This document shows positions 33,321 to 43,623 of a stretch of 64,000 nt of DNA, in pieces; the first letter of the stretch is position 1, and every line of letters starts with the position of its first letter. Where the stretch lies: the NCBI GenBank assembly GCA_048201935.1, contig DBFBGR010000001.1:1-64000 (forward strand), read 5' to 3'. The notes beneath the pieces were generated by a model. The model saw only the letters and a list, made by a program, of their open reading frames with translations. It was not told the DNA's origin and did not search any database. The DNA is from MGBC124762 sp048201935. GTDB taxonomy: Bacteria > Bacillota > Clostridia > Oscillospirales > Oscillospiraceae. Position numbers and translations under genes: made by a program.

Positions 33321-34673
33321 TCAGAGGCCCTTGACCAGCTCCGCCAGGTGGTTGGCCACCGCGTCGGCCTGGGACTGCTCCTTGGCCTCCACCATCACCC
33401 GGATGAGGGGCTCGGTGCCCGAGGGGCGGATGAGGATGCGCCCGGTGTTGGCCAGCTCCGCCTGGGCCTTGTCCACCGCGTCCTGGAGGCTCTGAGAGCC
33501 CATGATGGCGTCCTTTTTCTCCTTGGAGTCCACCTTCACGTTCACCAGGGTCTGGGGGTAGCGCTGGCAGATGGCGGCCATCTCCGAGGCTTTTTTGCTA
33601 GATTTGTAGATGACACAAAGTAACTGCAATGCCGTCAGCTCGCCGTCGCCGGTGGTGGCGTACTTGCGGAAGATGGTGTGGCCCGACTGCTCGCCGCCCA
33701 GCATGAAGCCGCCACGCTCCATCTCCTCCAGCACATTGCGGTCGCCCACCGGAGTACAGCCCATGGTGAGGCCGTGCTCCTTGCAGAAGATGCGAAGGCC
33801 CAGGTTGCTCATGACGGTGGCCACCACGGTGTTGTGGGGCAGCTCGCCCCGGCTCATCAGGTCGGTACCGCAGATAGCCAAGACCTGGTCGCCGTCAATG
33901 AGCACGCCCTTCTCGTCCACCGCCAGGCAGCGGTCGGCGTCGCCGTCGAAGGCGATGCCCATGTCATAGCCGCCGTGGACCACCTGCTGGGCCAGTTTGT
34001 CGATGTGGGTGGAGCCGCAGCCGTTATTGATGTTGGTGCCGTCAGGCTGGGCATAGATCACGTCGCACTGGAGCTTTGCAAAGCGGGCAAAGAGCTTGGG
34101 GGCGGTGGCGGAGGAGGCGCCGTTGGCGCAGTCCACCAGGATGCGAAGGCCCGCCAGGTCGGTATCGATGGTGGAGACCAGGTGGTCGATGTAGGCGTCC
34201 CGCTCGGCCTGGTCGGCCTCGGTGATGCGGCCCAGGTCGCCGTGGGTCTTCCGGGGGACCTCCTTGCCGTTCAGGATAATGTCCTCGATCTCGTTCTCCA
34301 GCGCGTCGGAGAGCTTGAAGCCCTGGCCGTTGAAGATCTTGATGCCGTTGTGCTCAAAGGGGTTGTGGGAGGCGGAGATGACGATGCCCGCGTCGGCCTG
34401 GCGGCGGACGGTAGCGAAGGCCACGCCCGGGGTGGGCATCACGCCCAGGCGCAGCACGTCCGCGCCGGCGGAGCAAAGGCCCGCGATCAAAGCGGCCTCC
34501 AGCAGGTCGGAGGAGATGCGGGTGTCCTTGCCGATGGTAAAGAGGGGCCTGCCCCCGTGCTTTTCCTTTGCCAGCACCGCCGCGGCGGCCAGGCCCACCT
34601 GGTAGGCCAGCTCGCCGTCCAGCCCGGCGTTGACGATGCCGCGAATGCCGTCTGTTCCAAACAGTTTACCCAT
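33321..34673 (-). CDS. glmM: Phosphoglucosamine mutase
   Basis: 450 aa. Converts glucosamine-6-phosphate to glucosamine-1-phosphate for UDP-GlcNAc and wall synthesis. Phosphoserine loop ISASHNP (near 100), metal loop DGDADR (near 240) and C-terminal phosphate-binding RPSGTEP are all present. Begins MGKLFGTDGIRG as expected. It follows ruvB by 15 nt in a leftward run. Confidence 0.98.
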   Translation of the reverse strand: MGKLFGTDGIRGIVNAGLDGELAYQVGLAAAAVLAKEKHGGRPLFTIGKDTRISSDLLEAALIAGLCSAGADVLRLGVMPTPGVAFATVRRQADAGIVISASHNPFEHNGIKIFNGQGFKLSDALENEIEDIILNGKEVPRKTHGDLGRITEADQAERDAYIDHLVSTIDTDLAGLRILVDCANGASSATAPKLFARFAKLQCDVIYAQPDGTNINNGCGSTHIDKLAQQVVHGGYDMGIAFDGDADRCLAVDEKGVLIDGDQVLAICGTDLMSRGELPHNTVVATVMSNLGLRIFCKEHGLTMGCTPVGDRNVLEEMERGGFMLGGEQSGHTIFRKYATTGDGELTALQLLCVIYKSSKKASEMAAICQRYPQTLVNVKVDSKEKKDAIMGSQSLQDAVDKAQAELANTGRILIRPSGTEPLIRVMVEAKEQSQADAVANHLAELVKGL

Positions 34674-34688
34674 AGAAAACAGCTCCTT

Positions 34689-35744
34689 TTATAAAGTCAT
34701 CTGATCCAGCCCGCTGCCGGCGGGCGGGGTAAGGCCGAGGTGCTCGTAAGCTCTACGCGTCACGCACCGCCCCCGGGGCGTGCGGGTCAAAAAGCCCATC
34801 TGCATGAGATAGGGCTCGTATACGTCCTCCAACGTCACCGCCTCTTCGTTGATGGTGGCGGCCAGGGTCTCCAGGCCCACGGGCCCGCCGGAGTAATGCT
34901 GGATGATGGAGCCCAGCATCCGCCGGTCGATGGCGTCCAGACCTAAGTAGTCCACCTCCAGGGCGGTGAGAGCGGCGTCGGAGACCTCCTTGGTGATGAC
35001 GCCTCCAGCCTTCACCTGGGCAAAGTCCCGGACCCGGCGGAGCATACGGTTGGCGATGCGGGGCGTACCACGGCTGCGCTTGGCGATCTCCATGGCCCCG
35101 GCGTCCTCGATGGGGACCTCCAAGATGCCCGCCGAGCGGCGGACGATCTGGGCCAGCTCCTCGGGGGTGTAGAGTTCCAGGCGCAACGTCACGCCAAATC
35201 GGTCTCTGAGCGGCGCGGAGAGCTGCCCGGCCCGGGTGGTGGCCCCGATGAGGGTAAAGCGGGGCAGGTCCAGCCGGATGGAATTGGCCGAGGGGCCCTT
35301 GCCGATGATGATGTCGATGGCGTAATCCTCCATGGCGGGATAGAGGATCTCCTCCACCTGGCGGTTCAGGCGATGGATCTCGTCCACAAAGAGGATGTCG
35401 TTCTCCTGGAGGTTGGTCAACAGCGCCGCCAGGTCCCCGGGCTTTTCGATGGCGGGGCCGGAGGTGATGCGGATGTTGACCCCCATCTCGTTGGCGATGA
35501 TGCCCGAGAGGGTGGTCTTGCCCAGGCCCGGAGGGCCGTGGAGTAGCACATGGTCCAGGCTCTCATTTCGGAGCTTGGCGGCCTGGATGAAGACACTCAG
35601 GTTGTCCTTGGCCTTGGATTGGCCGATGTACTCAGAGAGGGTCTTGGGCCGCAGGGAGAGCTCTCCCTCGTCCTCTCGAAGCAGAGAGGTGGCCACCAGC
35701 GGCTCCTGGGTCTCGAAGCCGCTTTCGGAAAAGTCGATGCTCAC
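34689..35744 (-). CDS. ruvB: Holliday junction branch migration helicase RuvB
   Basis: 351 aa AAA+ motor. Walker A GPPGLGKTT (near 70), Walker B LFVDEIHRL, sensor GATTRAG and the C-terminal winged helix with GFLTRTPRGR. Starts 4 nt after ruvA. Confidence 0.98.
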   Translation of the reverse strand: MSIDFSESGFETQEPLVATSLLREDEGELSLRPKTLSEYIGQSKAKDNLSVFIQAAKLRNESLDHVLLHGPPGLGKTTLSGIIANEMGVNIRITSGPAIEKPGDLAALLTNLQENDILFVDEIHRLNRQVEEILYPAMEDYAIDIIIGKGPSANSIRLDLPRFTLIGATTRAGQLSAPLRDRFGVTLRLELYTPEELAQIVRRSAGILEVPIEDAGAMEIAKRSRGTPRIANRMLRRVRDFAQVKAGGVITKEVSDAALTALEVDYLGLDAIDRRMLGSIIQHYSGGPVGLETLAATINEEAVTLEDVYEPYLMQMGFLTRTPRGRCVTRRAYEHLGLTPPAGSGLDQMTL

Positions 35745-35748
35745 AGCG

Positions 35749-36354
35749 TCACTTCACCATCCTTTTCAGCGCCTGGCGGACGATCTCCTCCAGCGGCAGG
35801 CTCTCCAGGTCGATGCCCTTCAGGGCCAGGGACACCTCCTGGGCCGAGTAGCCCAGCACCGCCAACGCGGCGGCGGCCTCGCTGGCCTTGTTCTGCGGTA
35901 TCACCGTCACGCCGCTGCCGCCGTAGCTCTCGCCCCCGGCGGTGGGCAGCTGGCCCTTGGCCAGCTTGTCCTTGAGCTCCAAAATGACCCGCTGGGCGAT
36001 CTTCTTGCCCACACCCTGGGCGGCGGTCAGCGCCCGCTCGTCCCCGGTGATGATGGCCGAGGCCAGGCCCTCGGGGGTGGCGGAGGAGAGGATGCTCAGC
36101 GCCGCCTTGGGCCCCACGCCGGAGACCGCCAGCAGCATCTCAAAGCAGCCCAGCTCGTTTTCGCTGTAGAAGCCGTAGAGCTCCATGGCGTCCTCCCGGA
36201 CGTTCAGGTAGGTGTAGAGCTTGGCCTCCTTGCCCCGCTCCAGATGGGACAGGGTATTCTGGGTGGTGCGGCAGGCGTAGCCCACGCCGCCGCAGTCGAT
36301 GACGGCCAGGTAAGGCGCGATGTGGGCCACAGGGCCCTTGACGTAGTAAAACAT
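35749..36354 (-). CDS. ruvA: Holliday junction DNA helicase subunit RuvA
   Basis: 201 aa: N-terminal OB fold (MFYYVKGPVAHIAP), two helix-hairpin-helix motifs (LAVSGVGPKAAL near 75 and AQGVGKKIAQR near 112) and domain III that contacts RuvB. Tetramer on the four-way junction. Middle gene of ruvC-ruvA-ruvB. Confidence 0.97.
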   Translation of the reverse strand: MFYYVKGPVAHIAPYLAVIDCGGVGYACRTTQNTLSHLERGKEAKLYTYLNVREDAMELYGFYSENELGCFEMLLAVSGVGPKAALSILSSATPEGLASAIITGDERALTAAQGVGKKIAQRVILELKDKLAKGQLPTAGGESYGGSGVTVIPQNKASEAAAALAVLGYSAQEVSLALKGIDLESLPLEEIVRQALKRMVK

Positions 36355-36371
36355 GGAATGGTTCCTCCTCG

Positions 36372-36860
36372 TTACACCCCGGACAGCAGGGATGTGCTAC
36401 TTCTGGCATGGCACAGGGCAATGGCCACCGCGTCGGCGGCGTCGTCGGGCTTGGGGACGGCGGAGAGCTTCAAAAGCCGCTTTGTCATGTCCATGACCTG
36501 CCGCTTTTCCGCCTTGCCGTAGCCGGTGACGGCGCTTTTGACCTGGCTAGGGTCGTACTCGTAGATGGGAAGGCCCTCTCGGGCGGCCTCGGTCAAAATG
36601 ACCCCACGGGCCTGGGCCACGCCGATGCCGGTGGTGACGTTGTTGCCAAAATACAGCTTCTCGATGGCCATAGCGTCGGGGGAAAACTGGTGGATGAGGG
36701 TGGCCATGTCGTTGGAGATCTGCAACAGCCGCTTGGGCAGAGCCAGACCGGCGGGGGTGTTGATGGCCCCGCAGGTGACCAGCCGGACCTGGGCGCCCTC
36801 CTTTTGCACCACGCCGAAGCCCACGATGGCGTAGCCGGGGTCGATGCCTAAAATGATCAC
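36372..36860 (-). CDS. ruvC: Crossover junction endodeoxyribonuclease RuvC
   Basis: 162 aa RNase-H-fold resolvase. Catalytic acids in ILGIDPG (Asp near 6), AIEKLYF (Glu near 67) and the C-terminal DAADAVAIALCH. Cuts Holliday junctions held by RuvAB. 17 nt downstream of the membrane glycosyltransferase-like gene. Confidence 0.97.
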   Translation of the reverse strand: MIILGIDPGYAIVGFGVVQKEGAQVRLVTCGAINTPAGLALPKRLLQISNDMATLIHQFSPDAMAIEKLYFGNNVTTGIGVAQARGVILTEAAREGLPIYEYDPSQVKSAVTGYGKAEKRQVMDMTKRLLKLSAVPKPDDAADAVAIALCHARSSTSLLSGV

Positions 36861-36877
36861 CGCCGCGACGCCTCCTC

Positions 36878-38206
36878 TCAGGGCCGCGCCAGCCGGAGCT
36901 TACGCCCCAGCCGTCTCGCCGCCGTGGCCAGGGCCTCCAGCCCCACGCCAAAGAAAACGCAAAGGGCGGGCATCACGCCGATGTTGTAGCGGTCCAGGGC
37001 AAAGCCCAGGCTGAAAAAGAGGATATTGCCCAGGTAGGCCGCCGCCAAAAAGAGCATTTGGGGCCGGTTTTTGCGCCGGAAAAAGACGGTAAACAGCGCC
37101 AGAGCGCAGGTCCCCAGCAGCAGCTTCTGCAGCGCCTTGAGGGCGTTGTGGGGGAGCTCCCAGACCTGGCCCCAGTAGAAAACGCCTCGCATCATCTCCC
37201 AGGGCTTGAGGACCAGGTAGGACGCAAAAAAGCCCGCCGGGTCTCGTTTGAGCCACTCCTTCTGCCGGTAGCCCGCCTTCACGCCATCGGCCTCCAGGGC
37301 CAGGTATTTCTGGTAGCGGTAGGGCACGTTTCCAGACTCGTCCAGGTACTTTTCCGACTTTTGGGCCATCACCGCGTCCACGTTGGCGGCGTAGTCCAGC
37401 TCCTCGTCGGCGGGGTAGCCCACGCCCTGGTAGGTGCCCAACAGCACCGGATTGCCCGCACCGAAGCCCACGGGCAAAAAGGCCTTGAACTGCACGGCGT
37501 TGCGAATGGTCCAGGGTACGAAAAAGCACAGCATCACAAGGACCAGGGCCAAGCCCTGCTTCAAAAGCCGCCGGGGCGGGAACTTGACACACAGCAGATA
37601 TACCGCCACAAAGACGATGTTGACCGCCATATTGGGCCGGAAGAGCACCGAGATGAAGTAGGCTCCGCCCCCCAAAAAGAAGTACCGCCGCTGGCCGGTC
37701 CTGCCCAACTGAAGCGTGGCATAGAGCAGAACAGAAAAGCACAGCATGGTGGGGGTCTCGGTCAGGATGAGGTTGTTACACCAAAGAAAGTCCGTCCGGG
37801 CTAACACCAGCGTGGCGGCGCAGGCGCACCAGGCCGGGGCGTAGAGCCGCGCGCTATGGTAGACGAACCAGCCTACCAGCGCGCCCATGGCGCACCAAAG
37901 GAGCTTTAAGGCCGCCCACAGCCACTTCCCCTCGCCAAATACCAAGGAGACGGCGGCGATGAGCGCGCTCATACCCGGCATGATCTGGGCGCTGGGCACG
38001 GCGGGGTCGTGCATGGTCAGCATCCCCGTCTTGGCCAGGGTCACCCCGGAGTTCACATAGCTCATGTCGTCGCTCATCAGAGAATGGCTTACGCCCAGAT
38101 TTTTCAGGGCGGCCAGGTTCAGCCCAAAAAGGACCAGCGTCAACAGGCAGGGCAGCCACTCCCGCCGGAAAAACTCCGCCAGACGGCTTTTCACGCCTCG
38201 CTTCAC
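36878..38206 (-). CDS. GT-C-type membrane glycosyltransferase-like protein
   Basis: 442 aa with about ten to twelve membrane segments. The first extracellular loop has SLMSDDMSYV (near 44), an acidic motif in the position used by GT-C/GT39 dolichol- or undecaprenyl-phosphate-mannose-type transferases, and the soluble loop follows RPNMAV. Start GTG 38206 is 7 nt after AAGGGAGG; the GTG at 38212 is too close. Donor and acceptor unknown. Its linkage with ruvCAB and glmM is probably only transcriptional. Confidence 0.65.
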   Translation of the reverse strand: MKRGVKSRLAEFFRREWLPCLLTLVLFGLNLAALKNLGVSHSLMSDDMSYVNSGVTLAKTGMLTMHDPAVPSAQIMPGMSALIAAVSLVFGEGKWLWAALKLLWCAMGALVGWFVYHSARLYAPAWCACAATLVLARTDFLWCNNLILTETPTMLCFSVLLYATLQLGRTGQRRYFFLGGGAYFISVLFRPNMAVNIVFVAVYLLCVKFPPRRLLKQGLALVLVMLCFFVPWTIRNAVQFKAFLPVGFGAGNPVLLGTYQGVGYPADEELDYAANVDAVMAQKSEKYLDESGNVPYRYQKYLALEADGVKAGYRQKEWLKRDPAGFFASYLVLKPWEMMRGVFYWGQVWELPHNALKALQKLLLGTCALALFTVFFRRKNRPQMLFLAAAYLGNILFFSLGFALDRYNIGVMPALCVFFGVGLEALATAARRLGRKLRLARP

Positions 38207-38266
38207 AGCCACCCCTCCCTTCTAAAAATCCAGGATATATTATACAGTATCCCCCGGCGTTTGGCA

Positions 38267-38299
38267 ACAAAAAAGTGGACCGGGTCAAGCCCGGTCCAC
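38267..38299 (-). terminator. Terminator overlapping the Rrf2 stop codon
   Basis: GTGGACCGGG (38275-38284) pairs with CCCGGTCCAC (38290-38299); the minus strand continues into a T tract (38274-38269). The stop codon 38287-38285 lies in the loop. Confidence 0.85.
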
Positions 38300-38695
38300 C
38301 GCGTCGTCCAACAGGTCTTGGAGGGTGGTGGCGTCCACCACCGCGTCCACCGCCTGGCTCAGCCGCCGCCATAGCGGCAGCGTGGCGCAACGGCCCTGGC
38401 GGGGACAGCCCGCGTCCACGCACTCCACCACCGACAGCGGCCCCTCCTGGGCCCGCAGGATCTCTCCCACGGTGTACTCCGCCGGGTCCTTCGTCAGCAG
38501 ATATCCTCCGGCGGCGCCCCGAACGCTCTTTAACAGTCCCGCCCGGATCAACGGCGAGACCAACTGCTCCAGGTACTTTTCCGAGATGTCCTGCCGCTTT
38601 GCCACGTCCCGCAGGACCACGGGCCGGCCCTCTCCCTCGGCGGCCAGGTCCAGCATCAACCGCAGGGCGTAGCGGCCCTTGGTGGATATTTTCAC
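38285..38695 (-). CDS. Rrf2 family transcriptional regulator
   Basis: 136 aa. N-terminal winged helix MKISTKGRYALRLMLDLA with the recognition helix ISEKYLEQLVSPLIRAGLL. Three cysteines (ECVDAGCPRQGRC, about 91-103) match the iron-sulfur ligands of IscR-like members, so it may sense Fe-S status. Start GTG 38695 behind AGGGGAG. Own promoter and terminator; no isc genes adjacent, so it must act elsewhere. Confidence 0.92.
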   Translation of the reverse strand: MKISTKGRYALRLMLDLAAEGEGRPVVLRDVAKRQDISEKYLEQLVSPLIRAGLLKSVRGAAGGYLLTKDPAEYTVGEILRAQEGPLSVVECVDAGCPRQGRCATLPLWRRLSQAVDAVVDATTLQDLLDDAVDRA

Positions 38696-38730
38696 GCCGC
38701 GCTCCCCTCTTCCTCAAAAAGATAGAACTG

Positions 38731-38759
38731 AATATACCATAATCTCCCTAGGATTTCAA
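38731..38759 (-). promoter_or_regulatory. sigma-A promoter of the Rrf2 gene
   Basis: On the minus strand TTGAAA (38759-38754), 17-nt spacer, TATATT (38736-38731). Confidence 0.7.
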
Positions 38760-38766
38760 GGGTTTT

Positions 38767-39147
38767 TTACAGCAGATTCTCCACGCTGGGCCGCTCCATC
38801 TCCCCCAGCAAGGCCAGCCGCTCCATGAGCCGGGCGTTGGAGGCGGAGTACTCTCCCCGCTCCTGGTGCTGGATGAACTCCATGGTCTCGGCAAAGCCCA
38901 CGCTGACCTCGTCCATCACCTCGTGGTCCAGGGTGATGTGCAACAGGATACTGGCGTTATGCCAGCGGTCCTGAGCCTGACGGGTCAAGACCGCGGCGTT
39001 TTGCCAGTCCTGGCTCTCGGCCAGGTCCTCCGCCCGCTCTAAGGCGGCGGTCAGCTCATCGGTGAGGGCGGTGACGTACCACACGTGCCACAGCGCCAGC
39101 GCCGCCATCAGCACCAGCAGCGCCACCGCCAGCCATCCCCGCTTCAT
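38767..39147 (-). CDS. DUF4363-type protein
   Basis: 126 aa: one membrane segment (about 5-24) then an alpha-helical extracytoplasmic part with RAEDLAESQDWQNAA and an HHITLDHEV-like region. In Clostridia such genes directly follow DUF421 genes, as here; the ATG shares the ATGA of the DUF421 stop. A longer frame upstream is DUF421 antiphase shadow and is rejected. Probably a partner of the DUF421 protein; function unknown. Confidence 0.75.
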   Translation of the reverse strand: MKRGWLAVALLVLMAALALWHVWYVTALTDELTAALERAEDLAESQDWQNAAVLTRQAQDRWHNASILLHITLDHEVMDEVSVGFAETMEFIQHQERGEYSASNARLMERLALLGEMERPSVENLL

Positions 39148-39824
39148 CGCCCTCCCTCCTTTTTGGCAAAATACACCTTGCCCTGCTGGTCCACCGACAG
39201 GGCAAAGACCTCCTTCACGTTCCGGACGTGGTTGGCCTCCAACTGCTTTTGGAGCCACTGGTCGTTGAGGCCCCGGGCCTTCAGGTTCTCCTCCATGAGC
39301 CGTCCGTCGCTGACGATCCAGGTGGCTATACCGCTCTCCTTGGGCCGCAGTCCGGCCTGGGCGGCGGTGAGGGGCATTTCGGCCGCCTTGAGCAGCACCG
39401 TGAGCTGGCCGTTGGTCTCCAAGATGGCATAGCGCACCGTGCTCAGGTCGGACACCCCCTGGACCCGCAGCTCCTCGGAGAGCTCGTCCAGGGTGAAGCG
39501 GTTCTTCTCCATCTCCTTTTGGCAGAGCTTACCGTTATCCACCACGATGCTGGGCTTGCCGCACAAAATAGAGCGAAAGCGGATGCTACGCATGGTCAGG
39601 ATGGAGATGAGCAGGGTGATGCACAGCAGGGTCACGATGGGCACCACCCCGGTGATCAGAGGGATGCCGAAGTCCTGCATGGGCACGGCGGCCAGGTCGG
39701 CGATGAGGAGGGTGAACACAAGCTCGCTGGGCTCCAGCTCCCCCACCTGCCGCTTGCCCATGAGCCGGATGCCCAGGATGATGAGGGCGTATAGTACGAT
39801 GGTACGAAACAGGGCAATGAACAA
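39144..39824 (-). CDS. DUF421 (YetF-like) membrane protein
   Basis: 226 aa: three N-terminal membrane segments (about 3-20, 33-50, 58-78) with GIRLMGKRQVGELEPSELV, then the cytoplasmic DUF421 domain containing KPSIVVDNGKL and a C-terminal DUF3290-like tail. Start TTG 39824 behind GGGAGG with a 7-nt gap. YetF proteins are linked to spore or membrane functions in Bacillus, but their biochemical role is not settled. Confidence 0.88.
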   Translation of the reverse strand: MFIALFRTIVLYALIILGIRLMGKRQVGELEPSELVFTLLIADLAAVPMQDFGIPLITGVVPIVTLLCITLLISILTMRSIRFRSILCGKPSIVVDNGKLCQKEMEKNRFTLDELSEELRVQGVSDLSTVRYAILETNGQLTVLLKAAEMPLTAAQAGLRPKESGIATWIVSDGRLMEENLKARGLNDQWLQKQLEANHVRNVKEVFALSVDQQGKVYFAKKEGGR

Positions 39825-39920
39825 GGCAGAGCCTCCCTTCCAAAGGGTCTTCCCTGTCTAGTGTGGCCCCTTTCCGGCGGTGTATGCGTCTTGTTCGGCA
39901 CTGCGCTTGGCATAATAGAT

Positions 39921-39962
39921 CACCCCATTTGTCAGACAGCATACGCTCTGACAAATGGGGTG
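39921..39962. repeat. Perfect 16-bp inverted repeat upstream of the DUF421 gene
   Basis: CACCCCATTTGTCAGA (39921-39936) and its exact complement (39947-39962) with a 10-nt centre. No T tract follows on either strand within a few bases, so it is not a classic terminator. It lies between the end of the LRR gene (40002) and the DUF421 start. Confidence 0.6.
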
Positions 39963-39971
39963 CAGTTCACA

Positions 39972-40000
39972 AAAGCCGCCGCTTTTTCGCGCGGCGAGAG
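39972..40000 (-). terminator. Weak terminator after the LRR gene
   Basis: On the minus strand CGCCGC pairs with GCGGCG around a GCGAAAAA loop, followed by GCTTTTG. Short stem. Confidence 0.4.
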
Positions 40001-40001
40001 C

Positions 40002-41306
40002 TTACGCGTCAACAGGAGCCGCCGGACACTGGGGCGTCAAAGCACCGTCCAGCCAGATGAATTTCAGCTGGCTGGCATCCTGAGACACCACGGCGGAGAG
40101 CCGCTGCGCCGTCAGGATCCGTAGGCCGATGAAGCTCCCCTGCTCGTCAAACTCCGCCACCATCACCCGGTGCTCCGCGGGGATGGCGTCGGCGGGGACG
40201 CTGACCGTCCCGCTGGCGCGGTCCAAGCTCCACGTCACCTGAACGCCGTCGTTGCTCTCCAGCGTACCGTCGGTCCGCGCGTAGTGGTAGGTGGCGTTTT
40301 CCAGCGCGGGATCGCCGCCGTAAATGGTCACCCGCTCGTCCCACTGGGCCTGGCTGCCGGCGAAGTAGACATCGGTGAGGCTGTCACAGTGGGCAAAGGC
40401 GCCGCCGGAAATGGAAAGCTTCGCGCGCTCGCCCTCCGGGCAAGGCAGCGTGACGCTCTTCAGCCCGGCGCAGTGATAGAAGGCATCATAGCCGATCCTC
40501 TGCACGCTGTCGGGCACCACCACCTCGGTCACGTCGGTGCGGCCGGTAAAGGCGTGAGCGCCGATCTCCGTCACGCCGTCGGGGATGACCACCTTGCCGC
40601 CGGGGCCGTTATAGCGCTCCAGCGTGGTGCTGTCATAGCCGCTGGCGCCCATGGAGAAGTCGTCTCCCCCCTCAACGGGGTCGTTGCGCGTTGACCACTT
40701 CAGGGCAACATAGCCCTCTTCGAGATAGCCATAGTTGATGTAAATGAGGGAATAGGTCTCCCCGGCCATCAAATAGTAATCGTATTCCCTCCAGTTTTCC
40801 CGGGAGACAGGGACCTCTTCACCTACTACGCCATTCCCCAGAAACGCCACGCTGGGGTTTCTGCGGCCAGAATACCAACCGCTGGTCTCCGGCGTGACCG
40901 TCATCCCCTTGTAGCCACCCTCAACGAAGTAGAACGTTTTCCCTATGTCCGTTTGGGTAAAAGTCACCTTCTGTGGAGACTGGAAGGACACCGTGCCCTC
41001 CTTAACGTTGGCGCTCATTTTGACAGTGGTATCAGCGGGAATGTAATACAGCGCATTCCAATAGGTCTGGTCCGGGTCGTGGCAACCGCTGGCATACTTC
41101 GTGAGCTTTACGCTGTCATCCACAGGGTAAACGCTCAAGTTATAGCAGCTTGCCACGCTGTGGGAGTAAAAGCAATAAAACCCCGCTTCCTCTATATGGA
41201 TCTCCTTGTCGCTCTCTACGGTCACCCCCATCGCATACGCGGTGGGGCACAGCAGGCTCACCGCCAGCACCAGCGCCAAATTCAGCGCCACCAGCTTTTT
41301 TCTCAT
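40002..41306 (-). CDS. Secreted leucine-rich-repeat (BspA-type) protein
   Basis: 434 aa. Signal peptide about 1-25 (PTAYA). A beta-rich N-terminal part (30-225) is followed by LRR_5/BspA-type repeats (about 235-335: VVIPDGVTEIGAHAF, VVVPDSVQRIGYDAF) and a C-terminal module (about 350-434) like that ending the two secreted paralogues at 23032 and 24338. Start ATG 41306 is 6 nt after GGAGGG; the ATG at 41312 abuts it. A longer frame running back into the EF-G-like gene is rejected. Such proteins bind host or bacterial surfaces. Confidence 0.85.
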   Translation of the reverse strand: MRKKLVALNLALVLAVSLLCPTAYAMGVTVESDKEIHIEEAGFYCFYSHSVASCYNLSVYPVDDSVKLTKYASGCHDPDQTYWNALYYIPADTTVKMSANVKEGTVSFQSPQKVTFTQTDIGKTFYFVEGGYKGMTVTPETSGWYSGRRNPSVAFLGNGVVGEEVPVSRENWREYDYYLMAGETYSLIYINYGYLEEGYVALKWSTRNDPVEGGDDFSMGASGYDSTTLERYNGPGGKVVIPDGVTEIGAHAFTGRTDVTEVVVPDSVQRIGYDAFYHCAGLKSVTLPCPEGERAKLSISGGAFAHCDSLTDVYFAGSQAQWDERVTIYGGDPALENATYHYARTDGTLESNDGVQVTWSLDRASGTVSVPADAIPAEHRVMVAEFDEQGSFIGLRILTAQRLSAVVSQDASQLKFIWLDGALTPQCPAAPVDA

Positions 41307-41339
41307 ATCCATCCCTCCAACGGATGTCCGCTTGGCCAA

Positions 41340-41368
41340 ATTATACCACAGAAGGCGGCCTATGGCAA
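41340..41368 (-). promoter_or_regulatory. Promoter of the LRR protein gene
   Basis: On the minus strand TTGCCA (41368-41363), 17-nt spacer, TATAAT (41345-41340). Confidence 0.75.
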
Positions 41369-41402
41369 GCCGGCGTTTTTTGCAAATTTCCAAAAATAAC
41401 AG

Positions 41403-41431
41403 TTGCCATGCGCCCAAACTTAGTGTATAAT
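41403..41431 (+). promoter_or_regulatory. Promoter of the EF-G-like gene
   Basis: TTGCCA (41403-41408), 17-nt spacer, TATAAT (41426-41431). Confidence 0.8.
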
Positions 41432-41483
41432 GACCAATAGCTGGTCCCAATATATCCCACATGAACACGAAGGAGCGAGGCAC

Positions 41484-43559
<2,076 letters not shown>

Positions 43560-43567
43560 ACGATCAT

Positions 43568-43607
43568 AAAACAAGGCCCTCTGCCACCTGGCAGAGGGCC
43601 TTGTTTT
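43568..43607. terminator. Bidirectional terminator between the EF-G-like gene and argF
   Basis: 18-bp perfect stem AAAACAAGGCCCTCTGCC (43568-43585) with 43590-43607, ACCT loop. Confidence 0.97.
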
Positions 43608-43623
43608 GCTTCCTGCAACGCGC

